DNA of 64,000 bases from Ricinus communis (lineage: Eukaryota > Streptophyta > Magnoliopsida > Malpighiales > Euphorbiaceae). The position numbers and the translations under genes were made by a program. Shown piece by piece: positions 35,109 to 46,655 of this stretch. The notes beneath the pieces were generated by a model. That model did no database searches. It was not told where the DNA came from and was given only the letters and a program-made list of their open reading frames with translations. The DNA is taken from NCBI RefSeq assembly GCF_019578655.1, contig NC_063258.1, positions 6,555,283 through 6,619,282 on the forward strand, read 5' to 3'. The first letter of the stretch is position 1, and every line of letters begins with the position of its first letter.

Positions 35109-37403
35109 TAATATTTTAATATTATTTTTCTATCCTACATGGCATATTATATAAATCCTAAGCTAATTTTCTTAATTTTTAGAGAATTAATTATTTTAAT
35201 ATTTTTTTTACTATTTTATATAAAATATTATAATACAACTTTAACACCTTAATTTATGATATATAATTATTTCACTTTTCTCCCCCTTTTTGAATTCTTT
35301 TTCATAAATTTCACTTTATATAATATTTTTTTTAAGTATTGTATTGCAACATAAAATAATTTAAATATAAATCTTAATTATCTTATAATCACTTCTTTCA
35401 AATTATATTTTATACTTTCAATTTAATGTATTTATTAAAAAATAATTTCTAAATTAGATTCCTATATCCTACATGGCATGTCATATGATTTCTAAACTAT
35501 TTTCTTTTAGATCTTAGAGAATTAATCGGTTTTAACATATTTTTCTACTATTTTGAAAAAATTATGTTACAACTTCCAACACTTTAACTAGGATATTTAT
35601 AACTTTCACTTTAAATAATTCCTTTTCAAATATTGTATTATAATATACAACACCTTAATTATAAATTTTAAGTATCTAATAGTCCTTTTCTTTTCTCCAA
35701 AATTTTCTTTATAATTTTAACTTTTGATTAGACTTTTTAAAATTTTCTATTCTTATAGTTGAATAATTATCTTATCAGTTAAAGAACTATTCTCTTAATT
35801 ATTATATTTATATTTATTTATACTTTTCATCTTTTATTGCATTCTATCTTAAATATATTCCAACAAAATTATTTTAATACCGTTCAATTTTCAAGTAAAG
35901 AATCAATTAATTAAAACTTAGTTTTTAGGTTAGATGTTTTATAGTTTAGTAAATTAAAAAACAATAAAAATATTTTATTTTTATATATGTAAAATATTAA
36001 TGAATTGTATATTTAAAATATATAAAACACTAAATCAATAAAAATATATTAAATAATAAATGAAATAATCTAATATTAATTCAAGTTATAACATAATAAT
36101 TTGATTTGATTCGATTTATATTATTAAAATGTTTAGTTTATTTGATTTTATAAGATGCTTCTATTTATTTAATTTCATATAGATGTTATGAATATAGTAA
36201 AATAAAATTAAAGAAAAAGAGAGAATAATTTTTTTAATTAATGAATTTATCGTCATCAAAATTAGTAAGTAATTAAAAAATTTAAAAAGATATAACATAT
36301 TTACTCATCCAATAAAAGACACAATAATATATATATATATATATATAGCTAGTTAGTTATATTTATATATCCAATAAAAGACACAAGTGCTTTTCTTTGT
36401 CCCAAATGGACTACATGAAGTAAGGTAGAACAAAATGTCAAATATAACAAATTGACAGAACTAAAAAATTCATAAAAGTTGTGATGTGAAGAATAGTTTT
36501 ATAATACCCGACCCGACATTACTTACACTGTTGTTTTATATTATAATTAACTTATCAACATATTTTCATAATATTTATCACATAAAAAATAGGGCTGCAA
36601 AGTCGAGCCACTCGCAAGCTACTCGAATCTAAACTCGATAAAAGCTCGTTAGAATTCGTTCGTCAGGATAAATGAGCCAAGTTTGTCAGGATAATATATT
36701 TTAATTGAAAAAATAATTAAATAAATAGACCATAAAAATTCAAATTTTATTACATTAAACTAACAATATGTACTAATAAATTAAGTTTTAAATATAAATT
36801 TTCTAATTGAATAATTTTAGTGTTATTTAATCAAGTATTAGTTTACTAACATTATTAATTAAGTTGGCATTTGATTATGTACATTTAATTATTATTAATA
36901 TTTTACCAATTTATTTCTTATCTTAAATTAATTGAAGTAAAATAATAAAATAAAAATTATATATAAAAATAATATAGTTTTGGTGTATGATATATGTAAT
37001 TCAAATCAACCTAAACTACAGTGTCTTACTATAAAAATATGTAGTTTTAGTGTTGAATGAACAATACATGAGGTTTTCGTGCGGATTAAAACTTAAAGAT
37101 ATTTGAGAAATTATAGTTTATGTATTTATAAATTAACGAGACATAAGTAAATTCTTTATACTATGCTCAATGTGAAGCTTATAGATAAAGTAAAAACTAT
37201 TATAGATAATCATTATCTTTAGCGCTTTTTGCAATTGCGTGATCTTTAATATTTTTTATAAAAATAATATTACATTATCTTTAGCGATTTTTAATTGTAC
37301 TTCAGATTTCTTATTAACTAAGATTAGATCTAATCCTTATGGAATTTTAATTTATCGATTTAATTTTAGCCGGCTATTAAATATCATCCAATCATCAGGA
37401 AAA

Positions 37404-37582
37404 GTATATAAAACTTTTGTTCGATCCAAGAACAATCAGGAAAAGCAACTAGGATCTCTATAAAACAATGCATCAGTCCCTAGTTAGCTAGAAACCCTAT
37501 TGTTTCATTCACACTCTCTGTATAATTAGTTCTCTCAAGTCTACCACTAAACTCTCCCTGATAGAAGTACAGGACGTTAATC
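37404..37582 (+). promoter_or_regulatory. Core promoter and leader of the SAUR-like gene
   Basis: Candidate TATA boxes are tatataaaac at about 37406 and ctataaaac at about 37457. The second would place transcription start near 37485, followed by a pyrimidine-rich leader to the ATG at 37583. No auxin response core could be assigned with confidence. Confidence 0.45.
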
Positions 37583-37930
37583 ATGCATCTTTCAAGGATC
37601 TTTTCTGCTAAAATCAGTTCACTCCTTCATGGTTTCCTCCGACTGCAGGAAGACGAGTCCTCCAACAATCTGCTGCCGTCGAAGAATGCGAGAACCCCTC
37701 CAAGACGAAGAAGTTATGTTACCGTGTACGTGGGTGAAAAGAGCAAGAAATACAAAGTTCCAGTGGAGTATTTGAGCTTCCCGGAGTTCCAAGAATTGAT
37801 CAAGAACGTATTAGATAGTGAGCTCGACATTAAAATTGATGGGCCGATTAAGTTTGATAAGATTAGCACTAAGAAGTTCGATGAATTGATGGAGCGTGCC
37901 AAGAAGCAGCAACATGACAAACTTTATTAA
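37583..37930 (+). CDS. SAUR-like auxin-responsive protein
   Basis: Intronless 115-residue protein, the size and gene structure usual for small auxin up RNAs. After a basic N-terminus (PPRRR at about 39-43) comes the SAUR core: YVTVYVGEKSKKYKVPVEYL (about 45-64) and SFPEFQELIKN, equivalent to the family's VYVG...VPxxYLxHPxFxxLL pattern. The following part (LDIKIDGPIKFDKISTKKF) replaces the usual GxxxIPC block: the conserved Cys is absent and the tail is Lys-rich (ERAKKQQHDKLY). SAURs typically inhibit PP2C-D phosphatases at the plasma membrane to activate proton pumps; whether this divergent member does so is unknown. No tandem relatives are present, though SAURs often cluster. Confidence 0.85.
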   Translation: MHLSRIFSAKISSLLHGFLRLQEDESSNNLLPSKNARTPPRRRSYVTVYVGEKSKKYKVPVEYLSFPEFQELIKNVLDSELDIKIDGPIKFDKISTKKFDELMERAKKQQHDKLY

Positions 37931-38480
37931 TTTTCTGCATGACCTTAGTCCATGCATGGATATAGGATCTAAATCTTCATGTAATTGATTTTTCCTTTTG
38001 TTTTCCTTAATTAAGTTCCTTGTCCATTTTTCTTGGCCATTGCAATGTCCAGTACACCTTTATTACTAACAACTGAACTGAGTTTCTATTGAGTTTGACT
38101 CGAGATGATGACTCACTCTACTAATTGTTTTAAATCAGAATTCCCAGTAAGGAGCTAAGGGCTGTGGAAGAAATTTTACTTCCTTCTTGGCAATTCATTT
38201 GTTTCTTGATTGTGATTTGTGAGGCTTGAATCCTGACATCTATGTTAGTTATTAGTAACATAATTAAAATGGCAAAGGCTATATTAATCAGAACAGTACC
38301 TGCAGAATTAAGTGATACTAAGACAATTAAGTAAGGGTTTATGAAATTGAAATAAACTGTAAGAAATTTATAAGCCAATCGCTATATAGATTCAAAAAAA
38401 AAAAAAAAAATACACCAAGGTTACACCAGAAGTACAAAGAAAACTTTCTCTGAAGGAAAAATCAGAATCCATATTATCTG

Positions 38481-38598
38481 ATTCGAAATCTATAACGAGA
38501 TAAAACAATAATCATTCGAAATCTATATTATATTATTTATTCGAAATCTATAACGAGATAAAACAATAATCATTCGAAATCTATATTATATTATTTGT
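38481..38598 (+). repeat. Tandem duplication, two 59-bp units
   Basis: The unit 'ttcgaaatctataacgagat' plus 'aaaacaataatcattcgaaatctatattatattattt' appears twice in a row, nearly identical, giving an internal repeat of 'attcgaaatctata'. Confidence 0.85.
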
Positions 38599-39025
38599 GT
38601 TGTGATATGTTGTTATGCTTTAATTTTATTTGTTGTGTTCGTGGAGTTTGTTAAACTTTTTATTTTTTTATCAAGAATTTAATTTAATTATTTTAGTTTC
38701 TTTGTTTATATGTATATTTTTCTTTTTTGTATAAAGACCAACGCTGGTTTGGCCGGAAAGACACCAACAGCCCGTCACAATGTTGCTTCCTTTTTCAGTC
38801 GTTTTCCGGCTACAAAATGTTAAGCTTGAGCTGCTGCGGGTTTTGGAAGGCTGTGGGCGGTGGCTCTTTGCTTAGGTGGCTGAAACAAGTGGGGAAAAGG
38901 GAAGGAGCAGCTGTTTGACGTGGTGGAGGTCAAAGGGGAAGGAAATGGGTCCTGTATATGGTAAGAAAAGTGAAAAGAAAATGAAATGGGTGGGAATAAA
39001 AATAAGTGGTTTTGGGTACTTGCAA

Positions 39026-39027
<2 letters not shown>

Positions 39028-39066
<39 letters not shown>
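39028..39066. repeat. (ATT)13 microsatellite
   Basis: A perfect trinucleotide run of 39 bp. Confidence 0.95.
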
Positions 39067-41250
39067 TGTTTTATTAAGGTATATATATATATAATATTAA
39101 TGTGTTTATGTATTCTATTTTATTATTATCATAATCATTTTAGAGTAGGGTTTATATAATTTTTTTACAAGATATAGTGAAAATTATAGGAATATATTTA
39201 TAAAGTTGGAAATCTCAAAATAAAATTTTTTAAACATAATATCTTTATATTATATTGTTGACATATTTGACAGATTTAGATTTCATTAATATGTAATCGA
39301 TAATCCAATAATTAAAAGTATTACTTTTTATGTTGTCAATTTTTAATTTTTTTTATGAAGGATGTTCATCATTTATAATCTATATTCATTAATTAATTCT
39401 GATTAATTCAATAATTATAACTTTATATACGTTCGTCAAGTTTTAAATTTTGTTTATAATTGTTTATCTATGAAATATTATTTTCAAAAGAAAATGGTGT
39501 TGATTTTTAAATGAAAATCAAATTCAGTCTTTGTGATGGATATTGAGAAATTTTGAGTTAAATATTATTTGCCCTATGTAGTTTGGCCTAATATATGAGT
39601 CAGTCCCTGCATTTTTCTATTATATTAAAATCTTCTTGAATTTTAATAAAACTAACTACTACTATCTTCTGTGTTAGTTGAATGACTAAATTGATAATTT
39701 AATATTATAATTTCATCCTTAAATTTATTATCAAATATCAAACTCATTTATTATCAAATTAGAGCGAAATTTATAGCGCAAGTTAGTTTTAATGTCTAAG
39801 TAAAATAATAAATTTAATATTATTTTTTTATTTTTTATTTTTAATACAATTTAATTCAAACAATTTAAACATTTTAAAACTACTTACATTTACAATAATA
39901 TTAGTAAATTACTTTATAATTTAGTTTTAGTTATTAATATAAAATAAATATTTCTAGTTAAAAGATATCATTCTATTGTTATTTTTATTATATATTATAG
40001 TTAAATTATATAAAAATTAAAATTAAATTAAATAATTATATCTTAATCCGTGAAATAATCTACACATTAAATTGGCAAATTCACTGTCAAAGAAGATATC
40101 ATGTTAATCTTGTATGTTAGAAATGAAATTTTTATCAACTATTCAAATGAGATTAATACGAGTAAATTTTTTATTATCTAGTAAAAATAATAACTTGTAA
40201 CTATTTATTTTATTTAAGAATTTAAAATTAAATTACAAGTAATTTAATAATATTAAATAAAAATAAATATTTTTAATACATTTAAATTCTTTTAGAATTA
40301 TATTATATTAAAAGAAATAGAAGATATAAACAAGTAAAATTTATACTCATTAATTGATTCAAATAGAGAGATATTATATATATAATATTGACATAACGTA
40401 AATAATCTTTACAATAGTAAAAGCAGAAAGTCTAATTAAAACTATATTATAAAAATATTTATATTAGACATAAATATATTTTTAATAAAATAAAATTATT
40501 AAATAATAAATATTTAACATTTATACAATAAATATAAACATGCAATGCATATCAATCAACATAAATTATTTTTAAAAAAGTCAGAACACAATATAGCCTC
40601 CTCTTAAAGCTAACATGTTATTATAATAAAATAAGGATGTATCAATCATTATTGACCTTACTAAAATGATTTACTGACGGGCTTTCATGCTTCCATTTCC
40701 TTGAAATCAATCCATGCCACAGCCCAAAAGGGTCTGCACAACAGTCCCTTACAGGATGATGAGGAATTATGAAAATATTATTTTTCTTTTAAAAAGGAAT
40801 CCAACCTATAATTCTGTTCTGTTGAGTTTTTTTTTTAATAAATTCAATTTGTTCAGTTAAATTTTCAAAAATTGAAATTAATTTAGTTCAATCCAGTTTT
40901 AGATTCAAAAAATTAATTTAACTAAATCAATCAAACTAAATGAATTTTGCTACTTATTAGTAAAAACAATATTTAAAATATGAATTTTTAAAAAATAGGT
41001 ATTAAATTCAGTTATGTTTAAGTCGGTTTAATTTCCTATCTCGTCTCTCAGGTTAATTCAGAGTAATTCAGTTTAGTCTCTTATGTGGATCAGTTTGGTA
41101 ATATTCCATTGAATCTGATTTAATTTGGTTTAGTCTCTTGTTTGATTAAGTTTTGATTTAATTTAGTTTAATCATGTCTTATATGGTTCCATTCAATATA
41201 AGTTTTATAAGTAATTTAAATTCTAATAAAGCATGTGGATGCTTATAGTA

Positions 41251-42473
41251 TGATGTCTCAAACTTAATATTCGCAAGTGTACAAACCAAGTGATAGTACC
41301 GGCAAGTTCACCACGAGGTCAATCTCATAAGAAACTATAGAGCATAACTATATAAAGATCAATTATCACACAAAGTACTAAAAATAAATCTATACACTCT
41401 AAAGAATGTTTTGAGAATAGTTTTAAGGTTTATAAAATAAATTAAATAAACTAGAAAATAAATATACAAATAAAGTTTTTAATATACACTATATAGTAAA
41501 ATAGTATTTAGTCTAGCTTATATTTAGTAATCTTCTTATTTTTCCTTAAGCCCAAATCTAACGAATGAGACGGTGATGTACTTTTTTCTCAAGTCACTCA
41601 AGCTAATGATGCAACCTAAATTTTTTATATTAACATAGATTAAAGTAAAGATAGTGTTTCTAATACTTTTAACTTAAATATTTTCATAACAAATATTACT
41701 ATTAAATTGATATGATGGTCAATCAATAATAATAGATGAAACTAATACAGGTATGAAGGTAAAGAAATCATTCATTAAACTCATAATATATAAAGTTCAT
41801 ATATAAGTAAAAAACTAAACTAAACACTTATAAAAATTAGCCTGGCATATTTAATTCAACGGTCATTGTAATTAAATAGAAAGATATAAAAAAGTATAAA
41901 ATAGAAACCTAAATTTCCTTTAAAATCCAGAAATTCTTTGAGGGATATAGACGATTGGTCCTCACTCTCCACATCCAAAAAAGCTTCTTTAATCTTTGAA
42001 AGAATAATGCAGAACTAACTAAGTATTTATAGAAAATAAACCGTAGAGAATTCACAGAGAGAATAATGATAGATCGATGTCTTTTATTTAAAAGATCTCC
42101 ACTACTTATAGAGATTCCTTTTACAGAGTCATTCTCTAAACACAACACTGCTATAATTATCCTCTTAACTATTCTAAATAAAATAAACAACTTAAAAGTA
42201 ATTATCCTTAATTACATAATAACTAATTAATATCCCTTTGTGGGCCTTGTATATTTCAGTTAGGCCTGTAAAAACTAGTAATGCACGTGTCTTATTCTGA
42301 GCCTTTTACAACAGCAGTCTAATTAATATTTGGCTCATATTCTCTTTCTTTGACCAATATCACATGAAATTAGACAATAAAACTAAAGTGAGATAATAAG
42401 CACATATTTCCACATATTATGTATATAAAACAAACTAATAAGTTACTAAAATGTGACTTTTTAGACCGGCTTT
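41251..42473 (-). repeat. Solo LTR of the gypsy/Athila-like family
   Basis: The left edge tgatgtctcaaacttaatat and the block gcaagttcaccacgaggtca match the left part of the LTR at 45347-46655 (ggtaagttcaccacgaggtc). Shared blocks run through 'gatgcaacctaa', 'tgatggtcaat', 'ggtaaagaaatcattcatta' and the 'gggccttgta' region. The right edge is unclear: agaccggc at about 42460 may be the remnant of the ggaccgatca terminus. No internal coding region is attached. The minus-strand frame at 41909-42190 is not a gene. Confidence 0.75.
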
Positions 42474-43090
42474 TAGTTAGAGAGTGGAGGATAAAAGCTA
42501 GCACCAGAGGGAGAGCAAGAATTAGTCTCTCTTTTTTTTGGGGGGATTGGCTTGAGGCTCCGCTTCCTTCTATTCAGATTGCGACTTCGCCCTTTAAGTG
42601 ACAAGGGATGTATGCTCGACTTCGGTTGCCGATGCTTAATTCTACACATAATATGAACCTATCATATAGTACATTGTACAAACATATCATATTAGATGTT
42701 AAATTTCAATTTGTACATTTTTGATGTCCAACTTTTATTTATATTATCTCTATATATCTTAATATATTATTAGGCATTCCATATCACTAAAGACTAAAAA
42801 CTACAAATAATTTAAGAGTTAAAGTCCAACTAATCAAATAACTGTTTTAATAATTTTGATATTAGTTGAATCCAAGCTCAATTTTATTATTTGAGGTTTA
42901 CACTTATTTATTTAATTCCCACCTCAATTAATTAATTCAGTTTATAAACAAGGTAATTATTGCTAAGTTGGCACTTATAAATCCATACTGGATACCACTT
43001 CAGAGTTCATTCCCACATTCGGTCAAATTGATTAAAAATCATAAATGAGGAAAAAGTTAAGAGTGAGATTTATGGGATTGTAATTTTAAT
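42474..43090. other. Spacer upstream of the first extensin gene
   Basis: Contains a short GC-richer purine/pyrimidine block (42480-42640) of unknown origin and AT-rich distal promoter sequence. It is not similar to the distal upstream regions of the two intact extensin genes. Confidence 0.5.
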
Positions 43091-43166
43091 GGTCTATTCC
43101 AGCCTGTAATCATCATTAAAGAAGTACATGTTTGTTAGCAATGATGGAAGAGAAGCCCTATATAAA
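43091..43166 (+). promoter_or_regulatory. Conserved extensin proximal promoter with TATA box (gene 1)
   Basis: Block ggtctattccagcctgtaat, then 'catcattaaagaagtacatg' and 'tttgttagcaa', ends in TATATAAAGGGCTT (TATA at 43159-43166), 60 bp before the ATG. The same ordered block occurs before the other two extensin genes. Confidence 0.8.
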
Positions 43167-43225
43167 GGGCTTGTGTTCATGTTTGCCATGCACAACACAA
43201 AAACAAACACTTTCTACTTTTAAAA

Positions 43226-44752
43226 ATGGGTACCTGGAAGCAGGGACATTGGTCTCCGATCATACATGCTATAGTTTTTTGCCTTGTAGCCACTGCTGTG
43301 GTGGCTGATGAGCCTTATATTTATGCTTCTCCACCACCTCCTCATCACCCTCAGCACTATGCTTCTCCGCCCTATTACTACAAGTCACCTCCTCTAAAAT
43401 ATGCTCAATACCCACCATATTATTATAAGTCCCCTCCACCTCCACCAAAACATGTTGAGCATCCACTATATTATTATAAATCTCCTCCACCACCATCACC
43501 ATCTCCGCCGCCACCATATCACTACACATCACCACTTCCACCAAGGAAGTCTCCACCTCCTCCTTACTACTACAACTCTCCACCTCCACCAAAGAAATCT
43601 CCACCACCTCCATATCACTATTCATCACCACCACCACCAAAGAAGTCTCCACCTCCTCCATACCACTACCCATCACCGCCTCCACCAAAGAAGTCTCCAC
43701 CTCCTCCCTACTACTATAGCTCTCCATCTCCACCAAAGAAGTCTCCACCTCCTCCATACTACTACTCATCACCACTTCCACCAAAGAAATCTCCACCTAC
43801 TCCCTACTACTATAGCTCTCCACCTCCACCAAAGAAGTCTCCACATCCGCTATACCACTACACATCACCACTTCCACCAAAGAAGTCTCCACCTCCTCCC
43901 TACTACTATAGCTCTCCACCTCTACTAAAGAAGTCTCCACCTCCGCCATACCACTACACATCACCACCTCCACCAAAGAAGTCTCCACCTCCTCCATACT
44001 ACTACTCATCACCACCTCCACTAAAAAAATCTCCACCTCCTCCCTACTAGTACAGCTCTCCACCTCCACCAAAGAAGTCACCACCTCTGCCATACTACTA
44101 CACATCACCACCTTTATCAAAGAAGTCTCCACCTCCTCCCTACTACTATAGCTCTCCATCTCCATCAAAGAAGTCTCCACCACCTCCATACCATTACTCA
44201 TCACCACCTCCACCAAAGAAATCTCCACCTCCTCCCTATTATTACAACTCTCCACCTCCACCAAAGAAGTCTCCACCTCCTCCGTACTACTATAACTCTC
44301 CACTTCCACTAAAGAAGTCTCCACCTCCACCTTACTACTACTCATCACCTCCTCCTCCAAAGAAGTCTCCACCTCCTTCCTACTACTACAACTCTCCACC
44401 TCCACCAGAAAAATCTCCACCTCCTCCATACCACTACTCATCACCACCCCCACCAAAGAAGTCCCCGCCTCCTCCATACCACTATTCATCACCTCCACCC
44501 AAGAAGTCTCCACCTCCTCCATACTACTACAACTCTCCACCTCCACCAAAGAAGTCTCCACCTCCTCCATACCACTACTCATCACCACCTCCTCCGAAGA
44601 AGTTTCCAGCTCCCCCATACTATTACAACTCTCCACCTCCACCTTCTCCTTCACCACCACCTCCATATCACTATATATCACCTCCTCCTCCAAAAGTGTC
44701 TCCACCACCTCCCTATTATTATTCATCCCCACCACCTCCAAAACACTACTAA
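43226..44752 (+). pseudogene. Extensin gene 1 with a single premature TAG
   Basis: Hydroxyproline-rich cell-wall glycoprotein frame. A signal peptide of about 27 residues (HAIVFCLVATAVVA, cleavage before DEPYIY) leads into short head repeats (YYYKSPPP) and then repeats built on [16 protein letters not shown] and [16 protein letters not shown] supplies Hyp arabinosylation sites; YYY/YHY supplies tyrosine cross-linking; KK supplies positive charge. The frame is continuous for 508 codons to TAA 44750-44752 except for one TAG at 44048-44050 in a PYYYSS repeat (PPY then stop), where neighbouring repeats have TAC. A truncated product would have 274 residues and still be a plausible short extensin. 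So this is a recently damaged gene, a natural null allele, or a base-call error. Repeats are more diverged (PLPP, PSPP, HPL) than in the other copies. Confidence 0.85.
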
Positions 44753-45116
44753 GGTGAATCAATTTGAGTTGTATTGATAAATATCTTCTGTGTGTCTTCT
44801 TTGACTTGCGTATACATTGTTTTTCTTTGAAATAAAACTAGTATTCTTCTAATAAGGATCTATATCAAGAATCATAGTGAATTCTTTTGTAGAAAGCAGT
44901 GATGCTTGTATCATTTCTTTATAATATGAAACACAGTAATCAAATCTCTATATGAACTATTTTCACTTTTCATATTTCCATCATTTTAAATCTTTATCCG
45001 TTGCTCGAGAGATTGAATATGTTCTAAATATTTTCATTGATTAGAAAGACATTAATCATAACATTCAACAATCAAAATAACTTGAAACTCCTTGTAATTT
45101 TTGAAAATTTAATTGT
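44753..45116. other. 3' flank of extensin 1
   Basis: AT-rich 3' untranslated and downstream sequence. Blocks such as 'aaataaaactagtattctt', 'gtgaattcttttgtagaaag' and 'cagtgatgcttgtatcattt' are shared, with drift, with the 3' flanks of the later extensin copies. Confidence 0.6.
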
Positions 45117-45346
45117 CTTAGAGTCTTAGGCATCGTTTGGTTTGTGCAAAGATAGGATGAAAATGGGAATGGGAATGAGTAATTTATATTGTTGGTATTT
45201 AGTTCATTAAAAATAATTTTAGAATCGGAATGGAATTACCCCATCAATAGGAATCACCTATTTTCTCACTAAGAATAAATAGCCAAAGAAGTAAAATAAT
45301 TATTTTTCATTTATATAAATATTTTATATATATATTTGCTGCATTT

Positions 45347-46655
45347 TGATGTATCTTTTTTAGTACTCGTAAGTGCACGAACCGTTCCTATAGTAAGGGT
45401 AAGTTCACCACGAGGTCGATCTCTCAAGGAACTATGAGGCCGCTTATTATAAAGACTAATTATCAACACAAAACAATAAAAGTAAATCTAAACACTCTAA
45501 ATCGTATGTTTGAGAGGATAATGGTCATAAAATAAAGTAACTAAACAATAAATAAATATGCAATGTAATGCAAATGCAAATGCTTATGATCTAAAACTAT
45601 ATGCTAAAGATAGTATTTAATCTAGCCATTTACATAGTAATTTTCTTGTTTTACTTTAAGGCTAGATCTAATGAACAAGATGGTGATGTGCCTTTTTCCC
45701 TAAGTCGCTCAAGCTAATGATGCAACCTAGGTTGCTTATACCAATATAGATTAAAGTAAAGATGACGTTTCTAATACTTTTAAACCTAAAGATTTTTATA
45801 ACAATTACTATTGCTAAATTAATATGATGGTTAACTAACAATAATAACTGAAACTAATAAAGATATGAAGGTAAAGAAATCATTCATTAAATAAATAAAT
45901 AACAAGGTTCATACAAAAGTAAAAAGACTAAACTAAACACTTATGAAAACTAGCTTAACATATTTAACCCAATGATTATGGTATTAAATAGAAAGACAAA
46001 AAATAATAAAGTAAACAGCTCCCTTTAGATCCAGAATTTCTTCAAGTAGGAAGAAAATTGGTCCTCAGTCTCCACTTCTTGAAAAACTCCTTAGATCTTA
46101 AAAGAATAATGAAAACTAAAACTAAATGTTTATGAAGAACTGTAGAGAATTATGAAGAGAATAATGGTGGCAGATAGAGAGAGCAGGTAGGAGAAAATTC
46201 CCCTCCTTCCTTTTCCTTCCTTCCTCGTCCTCCTTCCTTGGTTTTTTTGTGCAGTGATATATATAGAAGAGAGTCCTCCTCTAAATAAATCTCTGTAGAT
46301 ATGAGTATACTAATATAAGTCTATCTAATAGATAAGACTTAAAGTATCTTAATCTCCATCAAATACTATCCCATAAATAACTCTTAATAAATCCTAATAA
46401 TTATACAAAATGACTAAAATGTCCTTTGGGCCTTGTAATTAGCAATCCATGCATCTTAATCTTAGGCCTTGACACGAACATGTTCCATTAAGCTTCTTTT
46501 AGCTCCATATTTTTCTCTTTTTGCTAATATTCCTGAAAATAGACAATTAAGCTTAAGTGAGGTAAAAGCACATATTTTCACCATTTTATATATAGAAATA
46601 TATCATTAAAGCTTTAAAATACCCTTAAATATCTATACATAATTTGGACCGATCA
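45347..46655 (-). repeat. 3' LTR of the Athila-like element
   Basis: 1309 bp with TG...CA ends. It contains the family blocks ggtaagttcaccacgaggtc (about 45399), 'ggtaaagaaatcattcatta' and a TC-rich stretch with 'tatatatagaagag'. It is the most complete member of the four copies in this window. Confidence 0.85.

Larger units (their letters stand above)
32538..37400. other. Extremely AT-rich spacer with MITE-like repeats and TA microsatellites
   Basis: About 4.9 kb with no supported gene. It holds a nested inverted-repeat element (33055-34076), TA runs at about 34613-34624, 35051-35104 and 36327-36347, and a GAGC/CTCG-rich block at about 36590-36680 (agggctgcaaagtcgagcc) that resembles the end of a common plant hAT-type MITE. 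Two related blocks near 35140 and 35470 (both 'tatcctacatggca' then 'aattttctt/attttctt') suggest a diverged tandem duplication. Confidence 0.6.
37931..41250. other. AT-rich spacer
   Basis: Contains a tandem duplication at 38481-38598, a short GC-richer island at 38740-38960 without a recognisable protein on either strand, an (ATT)13 run at 39028-39066, and from about 39550 a MITE-like start ('ttgccctatgtagtttggcc'). From about 40830 to 41200 there is Asn/Ile-type low-complexity sequence with repeated 'ttagttcaatc/tttggtttagtctc' motifs. No gene is supported. Confidence 0.55.

Noticed and set aside
38820..39029. Minus-strand Pro/Ser-rich 69-codon frame in a GC-richer island
   Set aside because: No domain, no neighbouring exons and no promoter; composition alone explains it.
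43401..43928. Plus-strand frame rich in His/Leu/Thr overlapping extensin 1
   Set aside because: A shifted-frame shadow of the same repeats.
43797..44762. Long minus-strand open frames in the extensin arrays (also 43269-43796, 53265-54374, 58605-59078, 60115-60918, 61112-61552, 61877-62668) with repeated [16 protein letters not shown]
   Set aside because: They are the forced antisense translation of the 48-bp extensin repeat; codon bias of the sense strand leaves the antisense frame open. There is no independent start context or promoter.
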